Assembly (NCBI GenBank): GCA_026214975.1
Contig: CM047810.1
Location: 32,923,255-32,987,254 of the forward strand
DNA from: Gentiana macrophylla
Taxonomy: Eukaryota; Streptophyta; Magnoliopsida; Gentianales; Gentianaceae
Reading direction: 5' to 3'
Length of the DNA stretch: 64,000 nt
The first letter of the stretch is position 1. The number at the start of each line of letters is the position of its first letter. Below the pieces are notes generated by a model that did not search any database, was not told where the DNA came from, and was given only the letters and a program-made list of their open reading frames with translations. The position numbers and the translations under genes were made by a program. Shown one piece after another: positions 43,978 through 54,488 of the stretch.

Positions 43978-44660
43978 TTAAAAAAAGTTTATTGAAATGT
44001 TTAAGAAGTTGAAAGTCAATATTCCACTGGTAGAAGCTCTGGCTGGAATGCCAGAATACTCAAAGTTCTTGAAGGAAGTGGTTTCTACCAAAAGGAAGTT
44101 GTTAGACCTTAAGACCATTTGCCTGAATGAGGAATGCTCGGTAGTTTTACAACGCAAACTGCCTCCTAAATGTATGGATCCTGGGAACTTCCTCATACCA
44201 TATACAATTGGATGAGTGTGCCTAAATAAAGCGTTATGCGACTTAGGAGCGAGCGTCAATCTAATGCCACTCTCTATTGGGCATGAAAGAGCTGAATGAG
44301 ACATCAATAACCCTCGAGTTAGCTAATAGGTCTATGGAGCAACCTTGTCAGGTTATAGAGGATGTTCTGGTGAAAGTTGATAAGTTTGTGTTCCCGGTGG
44401 ATTTTGTTGTGCTAGACATGGAAGTGAATAGTGATGTTCCCCTGATCCTAAGAAGACCTTTCCTAGAGACGAGTAAAACATTGATAGACGTTTATAAAGG
44501 AGAGCTAATCATAAGAGTGAATGATGACAGTGTGGTCTTCAATGTGATAAAGACGATGGATACACGCGAGATGAAGGAGAGGCGTGTTATATGATGGATG
44601 ACATTGATGAGCTTGTTTTGAAGTTACAACAGCAATGGGAAATAGATCATGAGGTAGCGA
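43978..44660 (+). pseudogene. Athila aspartic protease (degraded)
   Basis: FIEMFKKLKVNIPLVEALAG, MPEYSKFLKEVVSTKRKL, a frame break near 44215, then ALCDLGASVNLMPLS with the catalytic D-L-G-A-S. After another break come LELANRSMEQPCQVIEDVLV, VDFVVLDMEVNSDVPLIL and RRPFLETSKTLIDVYKGEL. The order and motifs are those of the intact protease at 56321-57613. Confidence 0.85.
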
Positions 44661-45936
44661 AGAATTTGTTGTTAAAGGAAGAAGAGCAGACTACTGATAT
44701 TGAGGAGTATTTCCCTGATGTACAATTTTTTGCCTTCTCAGTAGTGGCTCCAGTTAAGTCTCAGCCCAGACATAACACATCAAAAGTGGCGAATGTATAC
44801 ATGTGGTTTGCAAACATTGTGAACTATCTTGCGGAAAGAACCTACCACCGGAATTGACGAGCATGGATAAGAAGAAATTCTTTACGGAACTAAAGCATGA
44901 TTATTGGGATGATCCCTACCTTTATAAAACGTGTCCCGATAATATTCTGAGGAGATGTATTCACGATGATGAGATTCCAAGTATACTGAGTTATTGTCAT
45001 TCAAGAGAAACTGGAGGCCATTATGGGCTTGATAAGATGGTAGCGAAGGTACTACAGTGTGGATTTTACTGGCCGACCATATTCAAATCTGCTTATGAAT
45101 TTATGAGAGCCTATCATTCTTGTCAGATGACTGGTAATATTGCGAAGCAGAATGAGATGCCACTACACAATATCCTTGAGGTCGAGCTATTTGATGTTCG
45201 GGGTATTGATTTCATAAGACATTTACGTCGTCAAAATCTAATCGTTACATCCTGGTGGTAGTCGACTATGTTTCCAAATGGGTGGATACAATGGCCTCAC
45301 CTACAAATGATGCCAAGGTTGTCCTGAGATTCCTTATGAGAAACATTTTGACGAGGTTTGGGGAGCCTAGAGCCATAATTAGCGATGGAGGGAGCAATTC
45401 CTATAATAGTTGTTTGAAAAACTGATGATGAAGTATGAGGTGCGGCATAAGATTGCAGCATCATATCACCCCCAGACAAGTGGTCAGGTAGAAGTTACGA
45501 ACAGAGAAATAAATAGAATTTTAGAGAAATCTTTGAATTGCACGAGAAAGGATTGGTCTTTGAAATTAGATGACGCTCTGTGGGCGTATAGAACTTCTTA
45601 TAAGACCACCATCGGGATGTCACTGTATATGATAGTCTTTGGAAAGTCATGTCATTTAGCGGTTGAACTCGAGCATTGTGCCCTATGGGCTACTCGGTTC
45701 TTGAACATGGACAAAAATTTGGACGTAGAGAGAAGATTGTTGGTGAATAAATTCGATGAATTTAGATTGAAAACATATGAGAATGCAAAGATATATAAGG
45801 AAAGAACGGAGAGCCAACACGATAAGAGAATCCTGAACCGCACCTTTACAGTGGGAGATAAGGTGTTGGTATACAATTCACATATTCGTCTCTTTCCAGG
45901 GAAGTTGAAGTGTAGATGGTTGGGACCATATGTCTG
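44660..45936 (+). pseudogene. pol: Athila integrase (RT and RNase H deleted upstream)
   Basis: Starts with the RNase H-integrase linker (TDIEEYFPDVQFFAF, WFANIVNYLAER), then the zinc domain (SYCHSRETGGHYGLDKMVAK). Next are FELFDVRGIDF-like ELFDVRGIDF (first Asp), IISDGGSN (second Asp) and [20 protein letters not shown] (Glu). [15 protein letters not shown] and the C-terminal [20 protein letters not shown] follow. It is cut at 45934 by the solo LTR and resumes with ITKVFNSGVCEVK at 48204. Confidence 0.87.
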
Positions 45937-48198
45937 TTAGGAAATCTACACGGGAACACAGTGGAATTTAATTTTTTTTTTCCTTTTAGCCCAAGATCGA
46001 CTTCGTTTAAGCAACAAGCATAAAAGAAGTAGACAAGAGAATACATTGGTTGATCCAACTGGATCGACGCTTTGTCTACGGTTGTAGTTTCTGCACGAAG
46101 CCGTCCAAGTGTTCGGCCTCTACCGGTGATCCACACGAACAGCCCACCGGAATATCCCATTATGGATTGCTACCAGAAAAATTCGGTTTCTAGACCGACC
46201 TTTTTTCTCTCTCTCAAAATCTCTCTCTATGAAGCTCTCAATTTTCTAGTAAATTAGAACTCTTCTAATTGTTATGATCAAATGATAGCCAATCCCTCTC
46301 TTATATAGAGAGATGTTGCGCCCCAGTAGCCTCAAATCTGATTGGGAGAAGCTTCCTTAAATACTGAGGAGAAAGAAAACATTTTCCTAATAAAATGTGG
46401 AAAGTATCTTTGATTGAATTATCTCATTTAATTTAGGTGGGTTCTATTGGCACACCCCTTTTTACTATTGACACCCATTTTTGATTATTTTTCTGATAAA
46501 AAAAACGTCAGTGTCACTGACGTTGAAATTAAAACACCAACGTCACACTGACGTTGCTAGTGAAACACCAACGTCAGTGGAAAGTTAGTGACTGACGTTT
46601 CTAAGTTGTGATATTTTTATAACGTAAACGTCGGTGCCACTGACTTTTGTTCTTGACACCAACATCAGTGTCGGTTTTCAATAGCAACGTCAGTGCCACT
46701 GACGTTCTGTTCATCGAAAATCATCGTGGTGCCAAAGTAATTTTTTGTGGTGCCGGGAGTAATGTGGTGCCAATAATAAAATGTGGTAATTTAATATCTC
46801 ATATTAAATATTTCCAAGATATTGTCAATATCTAATATTGACTATCTTTATCTTATTACCATAAATATATTTTCCATAAATCAATTAATATATAATATTA
46901 ATATATGGTAATATTATTAATTAAATTGCACAATCTAAGTGTATCTTAATACACTTAAAATGGTGCCCCACATACCAATATTTTGGCATCCGGAAAATTC
47001 TTAATTAATATAATGCTATGATTAATTAATTTGCAAAATACATGTGTATCATATACACATATATAAATTTCGACTTATACATCAACTATGTATATTTAAT
47101 TAATCAACATAATTAATATCTTGTATTTAATTTATTCATAATAAATAAATACCACCATATTAATTTATCACTATAACACTTTATAGTCGAGATAAATTTC
47201 CTTATTTGGTTATCGCTATAACTGCATTTTAATCCGGCAAGATGTTCTTATGTGTGTGACCCGATAGGCTTCCGAATATGTTGGCTGTAGATATAAATAG
47301 CAAATTACGAAAATTCTCTTCATACCTAACGATCACGGAATAACGTCTAGCAACACACCGTGACCCCCAATTATCGGAAGAGTCAAATAGAATCCTATCG
47401 CTGTTACAATATCCATACGGTCGTACGTCGAGTGTCAATACATTAACGACCGTATCTTATAATCTAGATATCATGCTCTCTCGAAGTAACTCATTTACTT
47501 CCACATTGCAAAGACTCACGAGAGCTAGACATTCCTTATAAGAAGGCCCTTTCAGATATTTACTCCTATTCATAGGATACGTGATTTCCGGACGAGCGAG
47601 GTGAATCCTACGCATTCTTCAGTATCATACCCAATCACTACCGCATGATCGCCCCATGGCCAAGGGAAACCTCAATAGTGTCAAAGCATGACAATCCACA
47701 CCGTGATGTCATGAAGACTCCGGTCTCAGGATAATTACACAACCGCCACATAGTGCGACACTTAATAAAGTAAGTGAGTCAGTCTAACGTACGCATTCTC
47801 TAATAAACGTCCACGTACAGTCCAAGTATCTCAACACTTTGATAGGCGAGATCTATCCCTACCTTTAATAAAATAGAAAACATCTAATACGTGCTAGTCT
47901 AATGGTACTATCAATGTCTCGTTTGATAACACATATGACTAGAGACATTTTAAGTATCAAACCATTAAAGTGATTCGAGATCTCATCAACCATAATCACT
48001 ATTATGATTCTCTTTCACAGTTTTTCACTAGGGACGTTATCATATATATACAATATCATAATTGATCCGCTAAATGAACAAATATATAATAACAGAAAAT
48101 CCATTTATCATATTCTTAAAACATAAAGAAATAGTATAAATGATCCGACCCGGTCGGATCCGGTCAAACCCGATTGGGTTTAGGACACTATTTCAACA
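45935..48198 (-). repeat. Copia-type solo LTR (2264 bp) in the Athila integrase
   Basis: Ends TGTTAGGAAATC...ATTTCAACA, with a perfect 5-bp duplication ATGTC (45930-45934 and 48199-48203). Minus strand begins TGTTGAAATAGTGTCCTAAA, a start seen in Angela/Tork-type copia LTRs. No internal region or second LTR. Minus-strand TATA (TATATAA) at 46301-46307. Palindrome array at 46506-46706. Long AT-rich rest without ORFs. Confidence 0.88.
46506..46706. repeat. Array of AACGTCAGTG/CACTGACGTT palindromes
   Basis: At least five copies. 46505-46525 and 46685-46705 have perfect 10-bp arms around one base. CAACGTCA-CAC-TGACGTTG at 46539-46557 has 8-bp arms. Others are degenerate or have longer loops. They lie 200-400 bp upstream of the minus-strand TATA box. 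Confidence 0.92.
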
Positions 48199-48203
48199 AT
48201 GTC

Positions 48204-49708
48204 ATCACAAAAGTCTTCAATTCAGGTGTGTGTGAAGTTAAGGATGAACACTCTGGGAGGATTACACAGTGAACGGCCTCAGGCTGACACATTACCTAGA
48301 GCGCAACTATGACGTTGAATTGGAAGTCTTTATGTTGTACGACCTAGTTTACGAGTGAAGGAGCCCTATTAGTACATTTGAGCTGGCAACTATAAACTTA
48401 GAACTACTTCTGATAAACCCTTATTTATTATTTTGTTTCTAATTGATTCAATAAAGTAGCATGACAATCGAGAAGGTTTTTTTTATCACATACATCTTCT
48501 GTCTTCTGCCTCTAGATCTATGTGATTTTTTCCTTAGAGATTCTCATGTGGTCCATTGTTAAAGTTTTCGTGGCTTGCTTAGGTCAATAAAGAATAACGT
48601 GGCTTAAACTGTTTTCGCGCATTCTCTAGGTATGCACAATTACTGCCACCTTATTTTCTTATTGCCCTTCACTTGTTACTCACAGTTTTTGGAAGAGTTT
48701 GACATGCAGGTGAATACTTGGAAGATGGATAGCCGAGGAGCCGATTCACGCTCATTGATTTGCTAGAGCTACAAGTACCTTTTCTATTTTCTGTTTTATT
48801 ATTAGTCATTGGGGACGATGCCTTTAATAGTGGGGTAGGTAGTAGCGGTCTTAGCTTGATATTGAAAAATTTACAATGAAAAAGGCAATAATTTTGAAAA
48901 GTTTGAACATTTTACACTATTATTAGCTTGCCTATTGAACGTCTTGAGTAAGGAATCGGTAGAAAAAGGAACCCAAGAATGATTTGAAGCTAGCTATTTC
49001 ATATTCAATTTAGTATGGAATAATGAGCATGTGTTAAACTGCATGAAGTAGTGACTTATTAATTGTTATTTTACCATTGCATTCAACTATTTGAGCACGT
49101 AATCTGACTGAGAGGCAATTGAGGATAGATGATGAGTTGTTTTAACCGGGAGTAATTATTTGTTTAAGTATATATTTTAAATGATTGTTGGAGGACAAGG
49201 GAAGAAAATTGAATGTCACAAAAGGTAAAACGGGGCAAAACAGGCTTGTAAGTGAGTGAGGAAAAAGAAAAACCGGAGAGAAATCTGCCAAAAAATGGAA
49301 AAAAATAAAGCAATAAGCATAAATGCAGTAAGGGAAGTAAATTCGGAGCGTAAGACGCATGGCCCTTGCACAAAAAAAACGAGGACCTTTGAGTAGTACT
49401 CGGTCCCTAAGTCCACCTAGCCTGATTAAGGTTTCATGTTGTGTAACTAAGTCTGAAGACAAAAAGAGAGAGTGTATGCACAGGTAAGTTAAGATTGTGG
49501 GGTTAATATAACTTGATTTTTCTCACGAATGCACTATCATGAAAGATTTATAACACGACACATTGATGCTTTGGTGAGTAATGGTTAATGGGAAGCTTAT
49601 GAATTGTTACTTGACATATCTTATTCCTGAAATCTTTATTGAGCATGAGATAGTTAGTGGGGATTGTTTTTGAGGTACATTCCGCCTTGATACTCTTTTT
49701 GGGGTAGT
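48204..49708 (+). other. Athila integrase tail and 3' untranslated region
   Basis: The first about 100 bp is the last part of integrase. The rest is non-coding. TCATTGGGGACGATGCCTTTAATAGTGGGG (quoted as ATTGGGGACGATGCC and TAATAGTGGGG, 48807-48836) parallels the same phrase at 37740-37770. CTTTTTGGGGTAGT before 49709 is the likely PPT. No env-like ORF found. Confidence 0.7.
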
Positions 49709-51186
49709 TGATGACGGTTAAAATAGTATATCCTACAACATCAACATTCTACCTATTATGAGCTAAAAATAGTTGTTTGGCCTTTAAAAGTGAACCATTT
49801 GTGTTGAATGCGATATGCCCGGTTCATAGGATGAGAATTTGGTATTTATCATTATTTTATCCAGAATTGGTATTATTTCGTGTTTTATTAGATTATTTTT
49901 AGGATACGAATTTGGGATAAGCATTATGGACGGATTGTGAACTGGGCCACTGAAAGGAGCGGACCTACGGTATTCCAGAGCCTTCCAAGTTAAGTCGGTA
50001 GAAGAAAAAGGACAAAAATACCCCCATTTAATCGGGAGATGCCGCCGACTAATCAAGCATCCAGAATCTTCCAAAACTTGTTTTCTTGGATGAGAGGTAG
50101 TTTTTAGGCTTTACTAAGTCGGTTCTACGACTATAAATAAGAGGCATCGCCCTCAGAATTGTATGTACCAAAAAGATTACAAGTTTCTATGCAATAAAAG
50201 TTTTTTTGTTTATTTATTTATTTTCTTTATGAGTACTAGTCACGGATCCAACGGATTCGCCACTTAAGGAGAGATCTGAGGAAGATCTACGCTCATCTTC
50301 AAATGTATGATTTTCTGGCTCTCTAGATGTAGATATGTCGTTGTTCTATATGATTAGTGTGTTCTGATTGTAATTATTAGTTCTAATTATGTAGTAGTTA
50401 GTTTATTTTACCCCATATGTGTATAGATCTGAATCGTTGGTGGAGAAATCATGAAATAGAGGTTGCGTTCTTCAGATCTGCGACGGTCTTTATCGCTAGA
50501 TCTGAATAACTAGTAAATCTTAATTCATGATAATTGGCGCCAGTTACGTCTGATCGACAGATTTAATTTACATGTTTGTAGCCTGATCAACTATTTGCAT
50601 GTCTTTGTAAATTAACATCAAGGATGATAAAGTGAAGTGTTAGTTCGGACAAAGTCTTGATCGATCCTTAGGAACGTGCTAGTCAATCCATGATAGCTGG
50701 ATAGGGAGGTCTTCGGTCTTGAGCCGGCTAGTCCTGATTCTTATTGCATGTGAATTAATACAGTCAACAAAGGAGGTTAATTGAACATGGGCACCTACTG
50801 TCTTTTCAATGGAAGTAGTGTAATATTAGGGATTAGCACCCGTAGTTGTTAAAGATCTAAAATTCACATACAGGGAAGATCAATTAATATATTGGGGGGG
50901 AATAACTAATAACTCATAATTAGACTATGCAAACACTCATAATTAGACTAATGCATTAGAAACACTTGTGTGCTTTTGTTGAACTTGCATAATCTTGTGT
51001 GTTTATTGGCACCATTGTTTATGTTCTTGCACCATAGTTGGTCGTAGACCGCCTTGTGCCAACTCAATCTTGATTTAAACATATCTTACAAGTCTTTGTG
51101 GGATTCGACCTTGACTTGCTAGTACTCTGCTACGATAGACCTAATCCTATTACTAGTAGTCCGTTCCATACACCACGGCGTGATCA
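49709..51186 (+). repeat. 3' LTR of the central Athila element (1478 bp)
   Basis: TGATGACGGTTAAAA...ACGGCGTGATCA. The end matches the 5' LTR remnant and the start matches 38683. TATA box TATAAATA at 50132-50139. TTAATCGGGAGATG and CGACTAATCAAGC at 50026-50050 lie about 90 bp upstream of it. Confidence 0.88.
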
Positions 51187-51541
51187 CCAGGTTGTTAATC
51201 AGCTAAACAGGCTGATCGAGCTCAATCTAGCGGAGGAAAAGCGACTACAATCTTATAAACGGCTAATCAATTTCAAGAAAGCTGTAAAGAGACATCATGA
51301 CAAGAAAATACGAAACTACTCAATCGACTTCGTATTGTAAATTAAACATAGATTCAGAATACTTGAACAGCAGAAGAAATCATCAGGATCGTTTCCCTAC
51401 ATCCATTGTTACTCGACTACTGCTCTGTTTTGCCATGATGTTGTTTCCACCTTGATGATGATTCTGATATCTCTCTCCGTGCCTACAACCATAATGTGTT
51501 GGTTTCTTTCATATGCTTTATGATAGAATAAAGCATTGCTT
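51187..51541 (+). pseudogene. Second Tat element: integrase C-terminal fragment
   Basis: VVNQLNRLIELNLAEEKRLQ and YKRLINFKKAVKRHHDKKIR resemble the helix before the GDLVL strand of Tat integrases (…YYNKRV..R.F..GDLVL), ending IDFVL then a stop. The rest to 51541 has no recognisable coding sequence. Cut on the left by the Athila LTR. Confidence 0.5.
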
Positions 51542-52332
51542 CTATAGGTGGATAGATGACCGATATCTGAATGACCTAGGGTTTAGCTTTAATCTTGGCC
51601 GTCCATCAAAGCCAAGTTTTAAACCAACAACGGAGATTAAAGCTATTGTAGGGCCTAACATCGACAGTATTGTGGGGTGACCAGATGGCTTATCAAAAAC
51701 GTTGGAAGCTTCACCTATGGAACCGACCACGACCAGCGGGTAGGGCCTTCGACTTCTCGATGGAGAGAGCGGCATCCTTTGTGCCCTGGCCATCCTTAGT
51801 TTTCAATTTTTTCGGAGCCTGGATTTTCTCTCTGCTATCCGGAATGTAGTCTTCAATGGGTTGGTTGGTTGGGCTGGATCAATTACCCCTTCTTGACTTT
51901 GCGGCCCTAAGTTGGACCTTATCCTTTTTCTAGAAGCAGTAGGGTTGATCACAAGGTTCTTTCTGTCCGCATCAAGGGCTGGCTTAATGGCCTTGCCTTT
52001 CGCCTTTGAAGGCGTGGCTAAAGTCAAAGTTGGGACAAATACTGTTGTCAGGTCCTCTACCCTGATATCCTGAAATTTCTTGATCCAGACCGCATCCTCA
52101 ACCTTCTTCTGCTGAGAGTTTTGATTGCATAACCTTGTAACGTTCACCATACCTACAAATCACCGGTCTCGTCAGGTGATAGACAAGAAAGCAATTGGAT
52201 TACTATAAGTATGCCGAAAAACTAAGTATGAAAAATAAAAGTAATTACTAGGGACCTGCGTCGAGGGGTCGCCCCGACAAACACTAAAAGTAGAGTGTAT
52301 GCACCGCCCGATATGGCACTCTCCATGCCAAT
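51542..52332 (-). pseudogene. Second Tat element: antisense extra ORF fragment
   Basis: 52150-51803 (MVNVTRLCNQNSQQKKVEDA; Lys/Arg-rich later) corresponds in place and style to 34298-33897 of the first Tat element. The non-coding stretch at about 52250-52332, including GGCACTCTCCATGCCAAT, matches GGCACTCCCCATACCAAT at 34451-34468. So two Tat copies carry the same antisense gene. The Athila LTR cuts it at 52333. Confidence 0.65.
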
Positions 52333-52684
52333 TGTTAAGGGTGAATTTATACGATTTATAACGCTATATTCTATGATATTTTTCCCCGTATTTGTACTAA
52401 ATTGCATAAGAAACGAGGGTTTAATGGATATATTGAGCAAATGAGATTTTTAATTAGTTAATCGCAAACTTGGTTAATTTTGGCGTTTTAATTGTGATTT
52501 TATGATTATTTGAGCATTATTACATTTTGCGATGTTTTTATGTGTTATAGATACATGTTTGAGGCTCAAAAGATGATCAAAGGTTGATTAAGTTCGAGCT
52601 AATTGATGATAAAAGAGATAATGAAGAAGTGGGATAGAGATAGAAGAGATAAAGATCAATAAATCAAAATCGATCATATCAAAC

Positions 52685-52880
52685 TGGCGCCCAGAATCTC
52701 CGCCCGGTGGGCGGGCGCCTGCAGTGTAATTGAACAGCGCCCAGGATGTTATCTTTGATTCGAGGAAGTTTGGACGTTGGAGTGGACGCCGTCTGGACGA
52801 AAGCGCCTGGTCATGACTCGCCCGATTCGAAGTTTTATTGAAGAGTGGACGGGCGTTCGAGGTTTCAGACGGGCGTCCGG
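52685..52880. repeat. ACGCCCGT-type hairpin motif cluster upstream of the TATA
   Basis: GGCGCCCAGAATC, CGCCCGGTGGGCGGGCGCC, AGCGCCCAGG, TGGACGCCGTCTGGAC, TGGACGGGCGTTCGA and CAGACGGGCGTCCGG. Related to the motif at 5883-6100, here mostly as its reverse complement. Confidence 0.8.
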
Positions 52881-52911
52881 TGGCCGACTTAGCAGAACCG
52901 ACTTTAAAATC

Positions 52912-52919
52912 TATATATA
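52912..52919 (+). promoter_or_regulatory. TATA box of the right-hand Athila LTR
   Basis: CTATATATAGTCGG, 30-70 bp downstream of the last hairpin motifs. CAATCATACACAC downstream is a plausible start region. Confidence 0.75.
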
Positions 52920-53905
52920 GTCGGCTGTTTTCTCCACAAAAATCAATCATACACACATTATTCAAAAACCCTAAACCTAGGGGGCGGCTTTAGCCGCCGT
53001 TTTTCATCTTTTTATTCCTATTTTTATGCTCTTAGTTTAGATTAAACACTAGTTACTTTTTATGCACTGTTTCTGCAAATTTGAGTTGCTGAGGATGTTC
53101 AGAGGCTAAAAGCTTCATCAAACGAGTATTGTGAAGCCGTCCAACAATTGTTGATTTCGTTTTCTTCGATTATCTTGTGAGTTTTTAATAAAGGTTGTTT
53201 CTTACTCATGTTTAATTTGCTTTTATATCGGAAGATATGCATGTGTTGATTGTTTATTGTTGATGGAAGTCTTAATAAACCCTAGATCACCATGAATAAG
53301 AATAGTAACTCGAATCTATCATAACGGAAGTTAATAGGTCTGATTACTAGATTTTAAACACAAAGTTTGCACCTTCGGTTATTAAACGCGTTAATCTTAC
53401 ATCGGAAGATAGTAGATTGATAGATGAACTTTCTAAGGAATTAGGGTTCATGTTTAGGTGAGGTGAATCACAACCTGAATAAAAACGGCAATATAATCGA
53501 GATAGGAAATCAATGCTTGTTGGATAGGTGGATCAATCCTCGTTTGCTCGTTATAAATTTGATTTAAATCCTTAAAAGCTTGAATTTGTCTAGTTAGTTT
53601 ACTTTTATCCGCATCTTAGATTAGTTAGTTTAAATTGGTTCGCACCCGTATCTTCCTGGCTTTAGATCATCTCTTACGTCGCTTTTACGTTTTAGTTAAG
53701 TTTAATTTACGATGATTCGCGTTTAGTTTTATCCGTTATTTAGCTTAGTAATCGTGACATAGGTTAGTTAGATAAAACTAGAAACCACAATCGTTTAGTT
53801 CCCCGTAAGATCGACCCGGCATTAACCGCTATTACTACGATCCTTATACTTGAGGTTAACCGGATTATTACTTGTTTATTTTGTGTTGATAAAATCCGTG
53901 ACAAG

Positions 53906-53930
53906 TTTTTGGCGCCGTTGCCGGGGAACC
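53906..53930 (+). other. Athila primer-binding site (tRNA-Asp)
   Basis: TTTTTGGCGCCGTTGCCGGG then GAACC: a near-exact complement of the plant tRNA-Asp 3' end, two bases after the LTR. Confidence 0.93.
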
Positions 53931-54488
53931 GGACGGTTGTCTAGTTTTTGTTTTCGTTTTCCTGTTTTAATCCGTTCTAAATTCCTGTTTTTAGTTGATA
54001 ATTGTTTTAGGTAGTTGTTAAGTAGATAATTAGGGTTTAAAACCTTCCCTTAGTATTTTTCTTGAAGTTAGATCTTGCTTTTTTCGTTTTTCTAACGTTC
54101 TTTCTTCCCTTCTTGCATTCTCTCGCAAATTCTCGCCTCTGTTCTAAGTTTTCCGTGAGCAAACGGTCTGCCAGGATATTGGACGCCCGTCCGGCGGGAA
54201 ATTATCAATCTGCCTGGTTTTATTCACTTAGACGAGCGCCCATAAGTTTTGGACGCCCGTTCAGATATTCATCATCAGACGGCGTTTACATTACTAAACG
54301 CCCGTCGACGACTCAATTTCATCCGGACGCCCGTCCAATCTTTTTGACGTCCGTCCGGTATTGTTTTCTTTAACACTTTTGTTTCTTTTCTTCTTTCCCT
54401 TTCCTCTCTTTAGGCTTTTAATTTTTAGTTTAGGCTTTTATCTCTTCTTAGTTTTTAGGTTTTGTTCCACTTGTTTTTGGTCCGGTTT
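53931..54488 (+). other. Athila leader with hairpin motifs
   Basis: Non-coding, T-rich. At 54180-54357 it contains TGGACGCCCGTCCGGC, AGACGAGCGCCCA, TGGACGCCCGTTCAG, AACGCCCGTCGACG, CGGACGCCCGTCCAAT and GACGTCCGTCCGG, six or more copies of the family motif. Confidence 0.85.

Larger units (their letters stand above)
42008..51186 (+). mobile_element. Athila-lineage Ty3/gypsy element with truncated 5' LTR and no RT
   Basis: Plus strand: 50-bp remnant of the 5' LTR, tRNA-Asp-type PBS, gag, protease, integrase, long 3' untranslated region, 3' LTR (49709-51186). RT and RNase H are missing between protease and integrase. A solo LTR (45935-48198) interrupts the integrase C-terminus. Many stops and frameshifts show an old copy. 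Confidence 0.85.
52333..53903 (+). repeat. 5' LTR of the right-hand Athila element (1571 bp)
   Basis: TGTTAAGGGTGAAT...AAAATCCGTGACA, followed two bases later by the PBS. TATA box TATATATA at 52912-52919. A cluster of GGCGCCC/GACGGGCGTCC hairpin motifs at 52685-52880 lies just upstream of it. The R-region hairpin GGCGGCT-TT-AGCCGCC is at 52983-52998, followed by five T. Confidence 0.85.

Noticed and set aside
49142..49462. Minus-strand ORFs with hydrophobic content in the Athila 3' region
   Set aside because: Three overlapping frames of low-complexity T/A-rich DNA with no recognisable motif, in an untranslated region.
52983..53003. Bacterial-type intrinsic terminator (GC hairpin plus T-run)
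   Set aside because: Plant LTR context near the transcription start. Treated as an RNA hairpin instead.
54062..54373. 103-codon ORF with signal-peptide-like start (FFVFLTFFLPF type)
   Set aside because: It lies in the Athila leader and reads through the hairpin-motif cluster. The hydrophobic start is due to a T-rich leader.
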